64,000 nt of DNA, taken from positions 18,412,001 through 18,476,000 of the forward strand of contig OY747723.1 in assembly GCA_963556495.2 (NCBI GenBank), read 5' to 3'. Positions 1 through 10,839 of the stretch are shown piece after piece. The position numbers were made by a program, and so were the translations under genes. Source of the DNA: Valencia hispanica (taxonomy: Eukaryota; Chordata; Actinopteri; Cyprinodontiformes; Valenciidae). How positions within the stretch are numbered: the stretch's first letter is position 1; each line of letters begins with the position of its first letter. A model generated the notes under the pieces. The model was not told the DNA's origin. It worked only from the letters and a program-made list of their open reading frames with translations, and ran no database searches.

Positions 1-482
1 AACTGGCTCTGATATACCAGCCTTCAGTATCAGAACTGATTGGAATACAACTGGAAAAGATTGCCTTTCTTAGTCTGAAATCTCACTGAACTTCTACCTA
101 TGTGGTTCCCACACTCCCATCCTTTGGCTTGGCTGACAACATAACCAGTTATTTCTGTCACTGAGGCTGAAAAGCTGTCAACTCTAAGAGTCTTTTGTGA
201 AATGGCTTTTGGATGTTTTGGTGGTAGTCCACTCTGGATTTTTAACAGCGTTTCATACAAAAGGTACAGCTTATACAGGAAGACACTAAGTAATGCTAAA
301 CACACATCAAGGATGAATAGAGAAAAATTGGAATCTTGCACAGCTTGACCAAAAAGTCCACAAACGTAACATGAGGTCAGATGCAAACAGGAACATTTAT
401 CGCAAGCAAATCTCTAAATCAGTTCTGTAGTGCCTGGCTGGGCAAGACCTACTTGATGGGTCCTTTGATCTGTTTTTCTCAG

Positions 483-1184
483 AATCTAGAATCAGCTTGC
501 TTCCGAGAATACTGTGCTTCCAGGTGAGCAGATGTCACAAGGGACTGATCAACAAATCAGACGCAGACTGGGGGCAATTAGAGCTATGTCACATTAATAA
601 ACCTATCAAAAAATGATTCTATCATTTCATAAGATACGTTCTTAATACAGAGAGACTAAACATGCCCGCAATCTACTACAGACACAATATCGAGCTTCTA
701 ACAATATTGAGTTTCTGGCAAAGCAAATCCGGCTGATTTCTGGTAAATGCCTTGGAGAATTTAAGGAGCATAATCCTGACATTGCTGCCTGTTTTGTCCA
801 GATGGCAGTGGGTTTGTTGATGCAGATGTGTGATATCATCTCCAACTCTAAATCCACAGCAATAAGCAAACTGCATGGGGTCCTGATGCCTGTTTACTTA
901 TTCAGGTTAACCAATAGGAGTGTCTGCATGACTTTTATCTTGTTGGATTTCAAAGCAACAGGTTTATTATTAGATACTAATTGATGAGCTTATTTCGGTT
1001 CTGGAACAGAAGTCTTCCACCACACCGGAACCTTCTAATAGGTCAGGCTAAAGTTGAAGAGTTGCTACGGTATCTAACAGAGCTTTTTTGCATAGGCCTT
1101 CAGGACACTGGGGTTGACACCAACTGCACCCGCAGAATTTTTTCCGGTTCAGTGTCTCCAGCTGCCTCTTCCCCTGACTTCTAG
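483..1184 (+). CDS. 3'-terminal exons of an unidentified host protein-coding gene (partial)
   Basis: I see three exons: 483-523, 651-905 and 1010-1184. The first is bounded by a strong acceptor (pyrimidine tract then ctcag) and donor (gtgagc). The second has acceptor aatacag and a weaker donor gttaac, and the third has acceptor ggaacag. The splice phases agree (0/2, 2/2, 2/stop), giving 156 in-frame codons ending at TAG 1182-1184. Introns of 127 and 104 bp are typical of compact fish introns. The peptide is mostly helical and hydrophobic, with stretches such as SNNIEFLAKQIRLISGKCLG in exon 2 and QAKVEELLRYLTELFCIGLQ in exon 3, then a Ser/Pro-rich tail ending in PDF. This suits the C-terminus of a helical-repeat or scaffold protein. 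I do not recognise the family. A guess to test is MMS22-like, which borders a gene desert in vertebrates, but nothing here proves it. Upstream exons are outside the window or not resolved in 1-482. Confidence 0.6.
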
Positions 1185-1580
1185 AGATAGACTGACGGGG
1201 GGGAGACATAAAGGGAGCACAAGCATGATCTGATTTGGGTTACATCCCCATATTTGAAGACAAATATTTAAAAGCTGAAGAAACTAAGGGATCTATGACT
1301 GATGTAGAGATGAAACATTTTAGATGGGGGGCAGAGAAGCTGTGGGTTAAAGGAGGAGGGAAGGTATATTTGGCTGGGAGTAGGAGAACAGGATGCTGAG
1401 CTTGTTTCCCTTTACTGAACCTATGGAAGAAAATCAGTTTATTGACCTTGTCCAGCTGATTCTGTCCCAGAGCCTGTGATCTTCATACCTTATCACACAT
1501 ATCTGATATTGTTTGTCTGGAGCTTGCTCTACAACTTCTTCCTGTATGCCTCCTTGCAATAAATGATAAACAGTTAACTT
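1185..1580 (+). other. 3' UTR and polyadenylation signal of the left-edge gene
   Basis: Sequence follows directly after the TAG at 1182-1184. The first canonical AATAAA on the + strand is at 1558-1563, after a pyrimidine-rich run (cttcttcctgtatgcctcc). The implied 3' UTR of roughly 380 nt is ordinary for a fish mRNA, and the signal supports the terminal-exon interpretation. The cleavage site is not determined. Confidence 0.5.
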
Positions 1581-2654
1581 TTTACTTGATGGTACTTAAG
1601 ACTAGTTATGTAGGGGCTCACTTAAGTCAGGCTCCAATATGGTGATTTTATTTTGTGATGTAAAGTTTGTTAGATTAAACAGAATGTTTTATTTCCCCTC
1701 ATGGTATTTTGAAAAAAATCTGATCAGAATAAAAGTATTGATGGCTTCTGACTAACATATTCTTTGTTGTATGCCCTGCGCTGTGCCCTCTCATCAACCA
1801 TGATTATGTATGAATGTTGTTAAACCTGACTATACATGACGACGTAAATGAGCCACAATACCTCTGGTTAATGAATGTTGATTCAGAACTGAAAGTAAAT
1901 GGTAGAAAATGTGAAAAAGTACCCCAAAAAATATCTAAACAGTTGTATTGTTTAGATATTTTATTGTTTTTATCAATACATTGTCTTTTCTCTTTTATTT
2001 TCATATGAAGATATCAACCTTATAACCACCTTCTGGCCAATCAAAAAAATGACTGAATTTTACATGTTTTCTTGATTTTTCTTTTCTCCTCTTTTGCTCA
2101 AAACGGTGTGAAAAATTTCAGTTTAGAAAAAATATTCAGATGAAGATGGTCAGACGCAGGTTTAAAAAAAAAGTTGATTGATGATCATTTGGATCTAGAA
2201 AGTTGATGCAAGAGTGTGACTACCAATGAATTTATTTGGATTTCTCCTCAGACTTTTAGTTGTCTCTGCACAGCAATAAATGTTATTAGACATGATTTTT
2301 ACATGTTTATGCTTATGTAACCTTTTTCTTCACGACAAAACAAGCCCATTGTTGAGAAATGGAGTTGTACTTTTTTATCCATTAGATAATTTCAACATTT
2401 TAGTGATAAACAATTCTGCACAAGGGGAGATGGTGTGAGGTCAGCTACATGAACAAGAAACAGATGCTGCAGTAAGCCTCGCTACTCCTGCCTGTAGGGG
2501 AAACTGTATAATTAGAGCTACAGTACAGGCCTGTATTTACTTTGCATAAATAAAATAATTTGTACAAAACAACCAAAATACTAAAATCCAGGCAATAATT
2601 CTTATGCACTGAAATCAGACCAACTAAGATTTTTAGGTCAACACAGAGTAATAG
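1581..2654. other. Intergenic AT-rich DNA without recognised genes
   Basis: No ORF with family resemblance and no splice-consistent exon was found. Apart from the hairpin at 1928-1962 I see only simple A/T-rich sequence. Confidence 0.6.
1928..1962. repeat. Perfect 14-bp inverted repeat (hairpin), 7-nt loop
   Basis: The arm AAAATATCTAAACA (1928-1941) is followed by a 7-nt loop (gttgtat) and its exact reverse complement at 1949-1962. It sits in AT-rich intergenic DNA, 365 bp past the AATAAA of the left-edge gene. It is too AT-rich for an obvious miRNA precursor and has no U-tract context of a bacterial terminator. It may be the scar of a small foldback element. Confidence 0.7.
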
Positions 2655-3010
2655 TACAGGTGCATTTGAAAAAATGTGAATGTCACAAGTAAGTTCTATA
2701 TTTTTTGTTGTACATTTTAAAAAGTGAAACTCATTGTATAGATTACATTACACAAAGACTGAAACATTTTAACAGTTTCTTTTCATAAAGTTGATGATTA
2801 TAGCTTACCAATAATGAAAACTCCAAAATTAGTGTCTCAAAATATTGCATAAGACAAATACAAAAATAGATTTTTTGAACAGAAATGTCTGGCTTCCTAA
2901 AATTATCTTCACTTCAATGCACTCAATACTTGGCTGGGAGTCCTTTTGCTTCATCAACGTCGCATGAAGGCGATGTGGCTTGACACAAGGAATGCAATAT
3001 TTGTAGCCCA
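2654..3010 (-). mobile_element. Degenerate Tc1/mariner-like terminal fragment
   Basis: It begins with tacaggtgcatttgaaaaaa at about 2654, which matches the terminal inverted repeat style (tacaggt-c-t-tcaaaaaa-ttag) of a common fish Tc1-like family. About 270 bp on, the phrases gcactcaatacttgg and gggagtccttttgc followed by a 'gcatgaaggcgat' stretch correspond to antisense transposase sequence of the same family. It is heavily diverged with no open frame. The other end is not found, so the copy is truncated at about 3010. Assignment is from recalled family patterns, not a search. Confidence 0.55.
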
Positions 3011-4036
3011 TCGGTCTTTGTCAGATGACGTATCGGGTGCTGTAGGCGTGTTGCGTGATGGGATAGTGTAAACAACAACGGAAGCTTTGATCACTTTGTC
3101 TGTGGAGTTTATATACCTGACAATTCACACAATACCAGGAAGCAAAAACTTGACAACATAAGATTCTTTCAGTTTCCCGTTTGGAAGAGTGGTTTTGGAA
3201 AAATGGGAGAGCAAAGAGACAAGAGAGAGTAATTTGTAATTTTAACATGTGTACGCGCAGATCCCAAACACAAGATAGTTTGTCATTTCCAATGCGGTAG
3301 TTGGAGGCAGTTCGAAACGTCTAAGCTCCATTTGTTTCCTTTGAGGTTGTATGGATCTACAATGTGGATAGTAGACAATTTCTGAAAATATCTATTCACG
3401 TCAACGGCGTCGGTTTGTTTTTAAAATTGCTGGGGACAACAACCATAAACATGAGAGTGGTTTGGGGACAATAAATAATAATCATTCATATATAGGTATT
3501 CATCCTTTTGACGTTTTATTACAATATGCACTGCGGTGTAATAACAGGTGTTAAAATTGAAAGCCTGTTGTGTTTTATTTTGTTTTTCAAATGGCCCTGA
3601 AAACCATCATTAGGTTGTTGTCTGGGAACGATCATGTTAATCCACATTGTAGCACAAAGAATAATGTTGGCTACATTAATAATATTTTTACCCCAGAAGA
3701 AGAATGCGCAAAATAACAAAATAAACGCATTTCCTTGCAACCCTCGCTGTTCTGTGCGCAGAAACTTCAACTGTAACTTCACTACAGTTCTGCATAAGAT
3801 AAATATCAGCTGTGCAACATTCCAGAGAAATAAAAAGGAAAATAATTTGTTGTAATATGGGGTCACATAATAACCGTCTTGAACTGTTTTTTTGTTTTTA
3901 ACACTGACGGAAAAATCTCAAGTGCGTCCATCATTTTGACAGTTTATAATTCACATCCCCGATCACTTGTTGCAGACGCGCAGACATTTTCAACTTTACG
4001 CACATAGTTGTGGTAACTGAATCAATCTGGCGATAA
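3011..4036. other. Intergenic DNA; an unsupported 115-codon - strand ORF at 3519-3866
   Basis: The longest frame here (3519-3866, - strand) encodes a hydrophobic, Phe/Leu/Ile-rich peptide with no recognised domain and no splice context. AT-rich DNA produces such frames by chance. I see no RNA gene or transposon end. Confidence 0.5.
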
Positions 4037-4228
4037 CTGACTAAAGCGCCTCTTTCCATAACTTATGGCCAACTAGAATCAAGGCTTTTGATGGCTTCCT
4101 TTAAATTTTTTTATTAAAAGTTAAGAGTCAAGTAAAGAAATAAAAGGCATATTCAAAGGCAGTAAAAAACGTTTGAGACTGAAGAATATATATTTATCAC
4201 CACAAATTCTGTCTTATATTTTGTTTTG
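4037..4228 (+). repeat. Direct duplication, copy 1 of about 192 bp
   Basis: From ctgactaaagcgcctc to the ttttgttttg stretch this segment recurs at 5617-5810 with roughly 90% identity by eye and a few small indels. Flanks on both sides are unrelated between copies. The segment has no ORF and no terminal repeats. It could be an unnamed dispersed repeat, or a local duplication about 1.58 kb apart. Confidence 0.8.
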
Positions 4229-4489
4229 TCCTTCTTCTTTTTATCCATGCTTGCGACTCAAGTGTGCTCCTTCAACTTCAGCTTCTTTAGTAGATCTACT
4301 GCGGCTTCCCCTAGCAACGCGAAACGCTTACACTCAATATGGTGCCAGGGGGTAGTGGTTGCTAGGCAGGTCACATGTCTGACAATGACCGATGCTTAGG
4401 ATTTGTCTGTTCATAGTGGCTCTAGATGCGCCAAGCCTTTGTCTACTGCTTGTGAGGCTTGGCTAGATTTTTCTTGACAATCCTTCAAA

Positions 4490-4875
4490 ATCTGTGCTTA
4501 TCCCTGTGCCTGGTGCATCTTTTCCAACCACACTTTTTCATTCCACTCAACTTTCAATGAGTATGATTGGATATAGCACTCTGAACAACTAGTTTCTTTA
4601 CCAATGACCTTTTGTGGCTTACCATCATAGTGGAGGGTGTCATTGACTATCGTATGGACATCTGTCACGTCAACAGCCTTCCCCATGATTGTGTAGCCTA
4701 CTGACCCAAACTGAGAAAGCATTCAGAGACTCAGAAAGCCTTGGTAGCATTCTTGAGTTAAGCTGATTATAGTGTGAGGACATGAGTTTCGATTATTCAA
4801 CTTTTTCCACAACGTCCAGGTTGTCGGAGACACTGAATTTTGGGTTTTCATTTATCTTCAAGCCATAACAACATA
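4490..4875 (-). pseudogene. Tc1/mariner-like transposase N-terminal relic
   Basis: The - strand frame 4722-4498 starts MGKAVDVTDV and continues DTLHYDGKPQKVIGKE. This matches the paired-like helix-turn-helix start of a common fish Tc1-like transposase (family pattern MGKt-dLt, then dTLH-eGKPQKVIakea). The fit decays after about 40 residues and ends at a stop, so the HTH and linker are corrupted and no DDE catalytic core follows. The 4723-4875 stretch resembles the 5' flank of the same element (gaattttgggttttcattt). It acts as nothing now; intact relatives bind terminal repeats and cut at TA. Neither terminal repeat is evident, so the copy is truncated on both sides. Confidence 0.7.
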
Positions 4876-5004
4876 TTTACAGGAAATATAAAGTTAAAAT
4901 GTCTCTATGTGAAATTCATCTATATGACACATACTAAATCAGATACATAAAAAAAATATGTAACTGTTTTTTACCATATTACATTTTTGAGGTGTACATG
5001 TATA

Positions 5005-5115
5005 CACCAGGTTTTGTTCCAGGATTGGCTCCATCCATCTACCCATCAATACTGAGCAGCTCCCTAGTCCCTGATGAAGAAACGCTCTGGGCTCCAATAC
5101 CAAAAGCTTTTTGGT
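5005..5115 (-). mobile_element. Short Tc1-like transposase fragment (antisense)
   Basis: On the + strand ttccaggattggctccatcc, tacccatcaatactgagcag and tccctgatgaagaaa match the antisense of the Tc1-like transposase block read as GTGKL-RVDGKMDGA in a different family from the 4.5 kb relic. Only about 100 bp are recognisable. No ends or target duplications are visible. Confidence 0.6.
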
Positions 5116-5616
5116 AATGGATTTCTTTGCAATGGAAACCATTATTAAAAAAAGTAATCAACAAGTTCTTTTTTTTTTGGTTTTAAAATATAAAATGTAA
5201 AAAACTGGTTACAATGGGTTTTGGTTATTTGGAGGGCTACCATGGAAAGCTTTTGGCTTTCTTGTGTTTTTATCCTTGATAATTATAATTGACTGTTGTC
5301 ATTAACTTCTAATGCTGCTTTAAAAACAAATTCTACCACAAGCACTTTTTCTTTGTTGGCGAGTTTCTGCTTTTCAGATTTTGTTCACAAAAAAGGTAAA
5401 CACTTTGCATATCAATTCATAATTTTTTCTTTAAAATTAAATTATAATAAACACTTGTTTACTTTTTGTATGTCTACCAAAACTTGTTTAAACCAGAAAA
5501 GCATCACCACACAATCATGCTGTTACCAATATATTTCAGTATAAGGGTGGAGTGTTTAGAAAAACCGGGTTCATTTTTTGCCACGAAGGGTTTTGCAATC
5601 TCTATTTTGGTCTCCT
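5116..5616. other. Intergenic AT-rich DNA, nothing recognised
   Basis: Contains a T-run at about 5169-5179 and short AT-rich frames only. No gene, RNA or transposon terminus can be supported. Confidence 0.6.
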
Positions 5617-5810
5617 CTGACTAAAGCGCCTCCTTTCATAACTTATGGTCAACTAGAATCAGGGCTTTTAATGGCTTCCTTTTAATTTTTTTCTAATTCA
5701 AAGTTAAGAGCAAATAAAAGAAATAAAAGATATATTCAAAGGCAGTAAAAACGTTTGAGACTGAAGAATATATATTTATCACCACAAATTCTGTCTTATG
5801 CTTTGTTTTG
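5617..5810 (+). repeat. Direct duplication, copy 2 of about 194 bp
   Basis: Near-identical to 4037-4228, including the shared runs aaaggcagtaaaa and gactgaagaatatatattta. Both copies end near gtcttat-ttttgttttg and then diverge at once. Two diverged Tc1 families lie between the copies, so a simple LTR pair is unlikely. Confidence 0.8.
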
Positions 5811-6649
5811 CTGACTTTGAACGTGGATGACTCATAACCCCTTTCCTTTTTCTGTTTTTGTTCTAGTGTTTTCACTCATGTCAAAAGATCTGAACTACGC
5901 CACAATGCATGGGATGTGTTTTAGTCCCTTTGGCAAAGAGTATCACATTCTAAAAAACATCCTTTCATGTAGGATAAAAAGACAAGAAGAGTGGTTAAGA
6001 ATAAGACATGCAATAGAATTTAGGCATCAAACAACCTTTACAAAGTTATTGCTTCTTAGCGAACTTGATGCCCAGTGTGTTTACATCAACTTGCTGTTAT
6101 CATTTAAGAAGAGTAAGGTATTCATTTCGACATTCTTGCAAGTCTTTTCTTCTTTGTGACTCAATGTTTTTTCACCTCTAAGTGTCCAGAACAAATACAT
6201 GCACGACGATATGATAACCTAGCTGCATGGAATGCACAACCTCTTTGAAGAAAATTTATAATGTCAAGAGCTGTCTGTTTTGTCAGAATAAGGTATGCTG
6301 ATCAGATCGTGTGGCTTTCACCCCTTGTAAGATCAAATTTTAGGAGGAGACTTCAGATAAGGCTCAATCCATGCCCATGGAAAGGGTTTGACTAAAAAAT
6401 AAAATACATTTTTCCACTGCAGAGGTAACTGGATTTATCCCCTCCCCTTCTCCTTGTTACACCTAATCCCATCCTCTAGGTTAAAGGGACCATTTGCAGG
6501 CCACAGTGACATTTAGAAGCACCTGAAGGTAAAGTCAAGGCTGTGAGTGTTTGAAAAGCTTGAACAAATTTTAAAAAGAAAGAGCTAGCATTGATTTATC
6601 AACAAAGTCTCCCTTAAACACAATAAATCAATACAATAATAAAATTATT
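5811..6649. other. Intergenic DNA without recognised genes
   Basis: The + strand frame at 5827-6159 (110 codons) has no recognisable motif, atypical composition and no exon signals, so I do not call it. No repeat family is recognised. Confidence 0.5.
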
Positions 6650-7740
6650 CCTACCCCTTAAACGTTTTCACATTTTGTCACATTGCAACCACAAGCCTGA
6701 ATGTGTTATATTTTAATCATATTTCATTTTTAAAAATCATTTTCAAAGATCAACACAAGGTAATATATTATTGTAAAGTGCGAGATAAAGATAAGTAGTT
6801 TTGAAAATGAGTTTCAACTTGTTAAGACTAAATTAAAATCCAACGCAAACAATTGCATTCAAAAGTGTTCCATTTATAAAATACAGTTGGAACCTGGATA
6901 ATGTTATCTCCTTCTAAATACAGTTAATCAGTGAAAGTTTTGCTAGAAAGCATTTATTGATGAAACACCACCATAGAGACCAATTAAGACATCCGACAAG
7001 TCGGGGAACTTGGGGAAGGGAGCAATGTTTGACGGTGGACAGGTCAGATGAAACTAACTTGAAACTCAGGGACCTACATCCCCAATGCTATGTGTGGTGA
7101 AAAACGAACATCCTAAAAGCACCATTAAACATGGTGGTAGCAACTTCATGCTGTGGGGGATTTTGTTTTTGGGGACAGGGAAGCTGTTCAGAGTTGATGG
7201 GAAGATGGTCAGAGGAAAAAGGGTAATTTTGGAAGAAAGACTGTTGGAAATTGCTAAAGACTTAATGGGGGAGAAGGTTTATATTCCAATAGAAAAACAA
7301 TCCAAAATGTACAGCCAGAGCTATAATGGAATGGCTTTTATCACAGCCCTGTAGTTTAATCTAATTAAGAATTTGTGGTATCCCTCTGAGATTTAAATTA
7401 TCCTTAAGTTCTAAGTGTTGGCTATGGAGTACATCAAGGGTCAACTGTTGGACCATTGCTGTGTATTTTAAAAATCTTCCCCTTTGATATGTCATCCAGA
7501 ATTACAGCCTAAATTATATTCATGCAAATCATTTGGAGCTTTACATTCCTTCACTGGGGTTCTAGTAATTATTGACTGAATACAAATTGACTCTCAACTG
7601 TTAAGACTTGTCTGTATTTTTTAAAACCATTGGTCACTTTCCTCACATTTTAGCATTGTGCACCAATCTGTATGGGACTATCACAAAAACTCCAAATAAA
7701 GTATAGCACAATGAAAAATGTGCTTATGTATGAAAATTTT
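6650..7740 (+). mobile_element. Degenerate Tc1/mariner-like transposon
   Basis: At 6664-6780, ttttcacattttgtcacatt and the following atcaacacaagg resemble the inner terminal repeat of a fish Tc1 family. At 7085-7354 lies a transposase core fragment. At about 7660-7740, actatcacaaaaactccaaa resembles the opposite terminal repeat (ctatcacataaaatcccaat). All parts are strongly diverged. Several hundred bases of the N-terminal half are missing or unrecognisable, and no TA duplication can be placed. Confidence 0.5.
7085..7354 (+). pseudogene. Tc1-like transposase catalytic-core relic
   Basis: The 89-codon frame contains NEHPKSTIKHGGSNFMLWG, then GTGKLFRVDGKM, ILEERLLEIAKDL and GEKVYIPIEKQ. In family members this order is [15 protein letters not shown], GTG-L-r--GkM, ILeeNLl-aakdL and FQQDNDPKHT. 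The aspartate block (QDNDPKH, second catalytic residue) is replaced by IEKQSKMYS, so the protein would be catalytically dead even if made. No HTH precedes it and a stop follows at 7352. It is a decayed copy, not a host gene. Confidence 0.7.
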
Positions 7741-7954
7741 AAAACATTCAAGGTTCTAAACCATTTGCAAGGATTTTTAAACTAATTTAATTTAATAAAT
7801 GGTATCCAGGATGTTCTTTCCAAAGAATATCTCTATATTCTGGATTTCCAGTCCTTTTATTCTCAACTTTCTGGTATGCAGTTTCAATTAGTATTCACTG
7901 CACATTACAAACAACTGAATGGAAAGTGAATACAGTCCATCACTATCCTCAAAG
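7741..7954. other. Intergenic DNA, nothing recognised
   Basis: Short AT-rich stretch; no ORF, RNA or repeat I can support. Confidence 0.5.
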
Positions 7955-8530
7955 TGGGGGATTGAGGTTATAACCCAGACTTCCACTGCAGCTGCTGGAG
8001 GAAAGATCTTTTAGTGAACTAAGCTGTAAGATTGCACCCTGTGGCCGAAGATACTGCCTTGCCTTATCAGCCTCCTGGGCAGCACTGGCTATTAGGCCGG
8101 GAAAATTTTAGTAATATTCGTACATTGTAGATTCAGATTTTCTTAGCGTAGCACCTTTGCCGCCTCTCGCATCATTTTCTGGTTCGTGACAGGGAATGAT
8201 TTGCCAAGTGAACCAAAGAGAGGGGAATAAGGGATATTTTCTTCGATTTATAAAAAATGTGAGTCAAAGAGTGAACAACAGCCCTGCAGTCCTGAGTCAT
8301 TTCCGTCTTCTCCTTGGACTCAGTAGTACCAGCAGTAGCCGACAATGACGGATTGAGGCTGTGACCCTGTGATGGACTTCCACTGCGGCTGTCCGGGGGG
8401 GGTCCGCCACTGAAGCAAAGCTATTTGATTTCACTCCAGGTCGAGATCAAGTCACACCGTGCTGGCTTTGTGGTAGACGGGAAACTCTAATTAATAAATT
8501 GTGGGCAATGTTTGGTGTTTGAGTGTGAAT
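7955..8530. repeat. Two diverged direct copies of a roughly 190-bp unit
   Basis: The unit at about 7955-8145 (gattgaggttataaccc, acttccactgcagctgctgg, ggctattaggccgggaaaa) is matched in the same order at about 8348-8530 (gattgaggctgtgaccctg, acttccactgcggctgtccg, gctttgtggtagacgggaaa). Identity is moderate, with indels. It may be two subterminal repeats of one old DNA transposon (the ttccactgc phrase recurs at 23796), or a dimeric SINE-like unit. No terminal inverted repeat is found. Confidence 0.45.
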
Positions 8531-9728
8531 CCTGCCAGACAGACATGAGTTTCTGTTTGACAGCTTAATTATAGAGTAATAACAGCATTCAGAATCCTGA
8601 ATTAGATACACAAATTAAGTTACTGATCACAGCGTTCGTTTTTCTTGAAAACTGATGAAAATGGCCAAGCTCCAACAAATGTTTGGCACTTTGTTTTCTA
8701 TAAAAAAGTCAGTAAATGCGTTTTTTATGCCAGCCAAATGAGCTCATGTTTCAAAGAAATTAAAATAACATCTGTTTTATGTCTGTCTGTCTATTATCAT
8801 TTGGATTAGAGTGCTCATTTTGTTGTCTCCGATTGCACAGGAGCTTCAAAGTTTATGCACACACGCCGTCATGTGTGCCATTAGTATTTGCTTCTGTAAA
8901 CAGCATTCTGCACATGTGGGTCATTTTCTCACTGGAGACTTGTCACATAGGGGTTTGATGTCACTCCTATTGCATTTATAATACATATAACCATGAAGAA
9001 AATCTCAGCAAAAAAAATTTAAAATAAAAATAAAATCAGAACAAAAACCTGCAGTGTGAACCACAACAGGACACTCAAAAATAAATTAGTTACAGTTTAA
9101 CTACTACTTCATATGAAATTAGAAACCTTATATTGGCTCTCCGTTGGATTAAGATGCTGCTGCAAAGCCTTAGTTGACAGCTTTTGAATCGGAAACCATG
9201 CCTACAACTGGTTTATGGCGCTTCTTACCCTATCCAAGGGCCCATGTGTCAACATAATTTCACCTTCAAACTTAGAATTGGATTCTGATTTATATTTGCA
9301 AAAACTTTCCATGATTGGTGAACTTTAATCCAACAAAGGGTAATTATTGCATTTCGTGGAAACCATTTTCCTTAATGCGGTAGATATCTGTGATGGAGAG
9401 GTCATTCAGGTCAGTGGAGTGCTGTAAAGAGGATGCAGTTTGAAAGAATGGAATAAATGCCACAAAGCTCAATAATGGGAATTATTATACAGTGCCAACA
9501 TAAAGTATTTGTATCATTTTATCAGGTTCATTCAATGGAAGGTTAGATGCCTCATATTTTATTGATCACAGTTTGAGAGGCGTGCCACATTTGATCTGTT
9601 TGGGTATGTAACTGAGGGTGCAATGACAAACGGATTAACACATAAATACGGGCACAGCAGTATGAATTAAAACCACCGCACAGTACGTGAGGAGAAAAAA
9701 ATCAAACTGGGTTTGGCACTTGCAGGCA
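8531..9728. other. Intergenic DNA without recognised genes
   Basis: Complex sequence at about 8800-8970 (tgcacacacgccgtcatgtg and following) is not obviously repetitive. A Tc1-end-like scrap (tacagtgccaacataaagta) lies at about 9488-9507. No gene is supported. Confidence 0.5.
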
Positions 9729-9743
9729 CCCCCCCCCCCCCCC
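9729..9743. repeat. Poly-C tract (15 C)
   Basis: Fifteen consecutive C residues on the + strand, a length-variable homopolymer in an otherwise AT-rich region. The two overlapping short ORFs through it are artefacts of the run. Confidence 0.9.
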
Positions 9744-9839
9744 TTATTCCCCTCCCAATCCACTCTACAATCACTCAGGCTTGCACTCACATCTCATCTA
9801 CAGACAAACTGTTTGGTCTCCAAAAGGCTTTTGGAGAGA

Positions 9840-10660
9840 TTACATATCTTCCCTTTCATAAAGATGCCATTAGTGTCTGGGGAGTAATGGCAGCCACTAA
9901 TTTGATAGTCTGACCTTAAGCTATTCATCAGTACTGGGGGGAGGAGAAGAAAAGATGATGCAGGAGATCACATTATAATTTGGCTACAGGATCCAGTAGT
10001 CTAATGACAGCATTAGCTCAGGCAGCTGCAAAAGAAAATGTTTGGAGATGTGGGGGAACAAAAGGCAGCGGTGGTGTGCCTGAGCGTGGCAGGCGAATCG
10101 GTCTGATTGTCCAACACAGCGGGGAGCAAATATAATATTCATACAGTTCCGTAAACAGGGAAATGTCCTTGTCATTGTTTCTGCTTGGCCCTCAAGCAGC
10201 TCTTAAAAGTCACAGTAAAAAATGATAATTGTTTCTCCTGAGGATGGGCTGAGGCCATACCAAAGCTGAATTATTCCCTTATTTCTTTCTTTTTTTCCCC
10301 TATGCTACTTTGTACATCAAGGTTGTTCCCTTTTAAATAATAAACAAAAGACATCTGGAGATGGAATTTAATAGGGGATAATGTTAACGCAAAGGTAAAC
10401 TGTTGGCTCAAGAGCTTTCACAAAGAGGTCAGGCTGATGAAGTGGTTGAAAACCCAGTCACACTTTATATTTTGACAAATAAATGAATAAATAGAGGGCA
10501 GCTATCCAATTCCCCACATAGTTTAGATTATCTGGGCATATTGGTAGCATTAAGGCAGAAACAGAAGCCACATGCAAATGAGTGCAGTCTGGCAGCGGGT
10601 GGGTTGATGCGAGACAATGTCAAGATTTTGCGGAAAGGCAAGTCAAGCACAAGTTTGAAG
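9840..10660. other. Complex non-repetitive intergenic sequence; candidate conserved noncoding elements
   Basis: Two stretches (9840-10200 and 10330-10660) have balanced composition, no transposon resemblance and no ORF. The second carries a perfect POU octamer ATGCAAAT at 10572-10579. This is the texture of vertebrate enhancers in gene deserts, but conservation cannot be seen from one sequence, so the call is inference only. Confidence 0.3.
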
Positions 10661-10839
10661 AGGATGCAATGATTTTTTGAGAACACTTACGACTGTTCTG
10701 ATGTTTGGGGTTGTTTGCCATCATAGGCAGAAACCTGTGTGTTTTTATCAATTGTTTTTCCATTTACTTCCCTTCAGACTTTGAGGTTGTATAACTCCAA
10801 CTTATTTCTTCATAGCATAGTTTATACAAAGTGCAGGAA

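Noticed and set aside
110..258. Possible extra upstream + strand exon ending at aaaag|gtacag
   Set aside because: Its splice phase (2) would create a stop in the exon at 483-523, so it does not join the gene model.
30..386. 118-codon - strand ORF with a hydrophobic segment
   Set aside because: No recognised family and no exon signals; it runs opposite to the splice-consistent gene beginning at 483. It could not be supported.
3519..3866. 115-codon hydrophobic - strand ORF
   Set aside because: Biased composition explained by AT-rich DNA; no start context, domain or homolog recognised.
4037..5810. The 192-bp duplication as a pair of LTRs
   Set aside because: The 1.4 kb between copies holds unrelated Tc1 debris with no gag/pol, primer site or polypurine tract, and the copies lack TG...CA ends.
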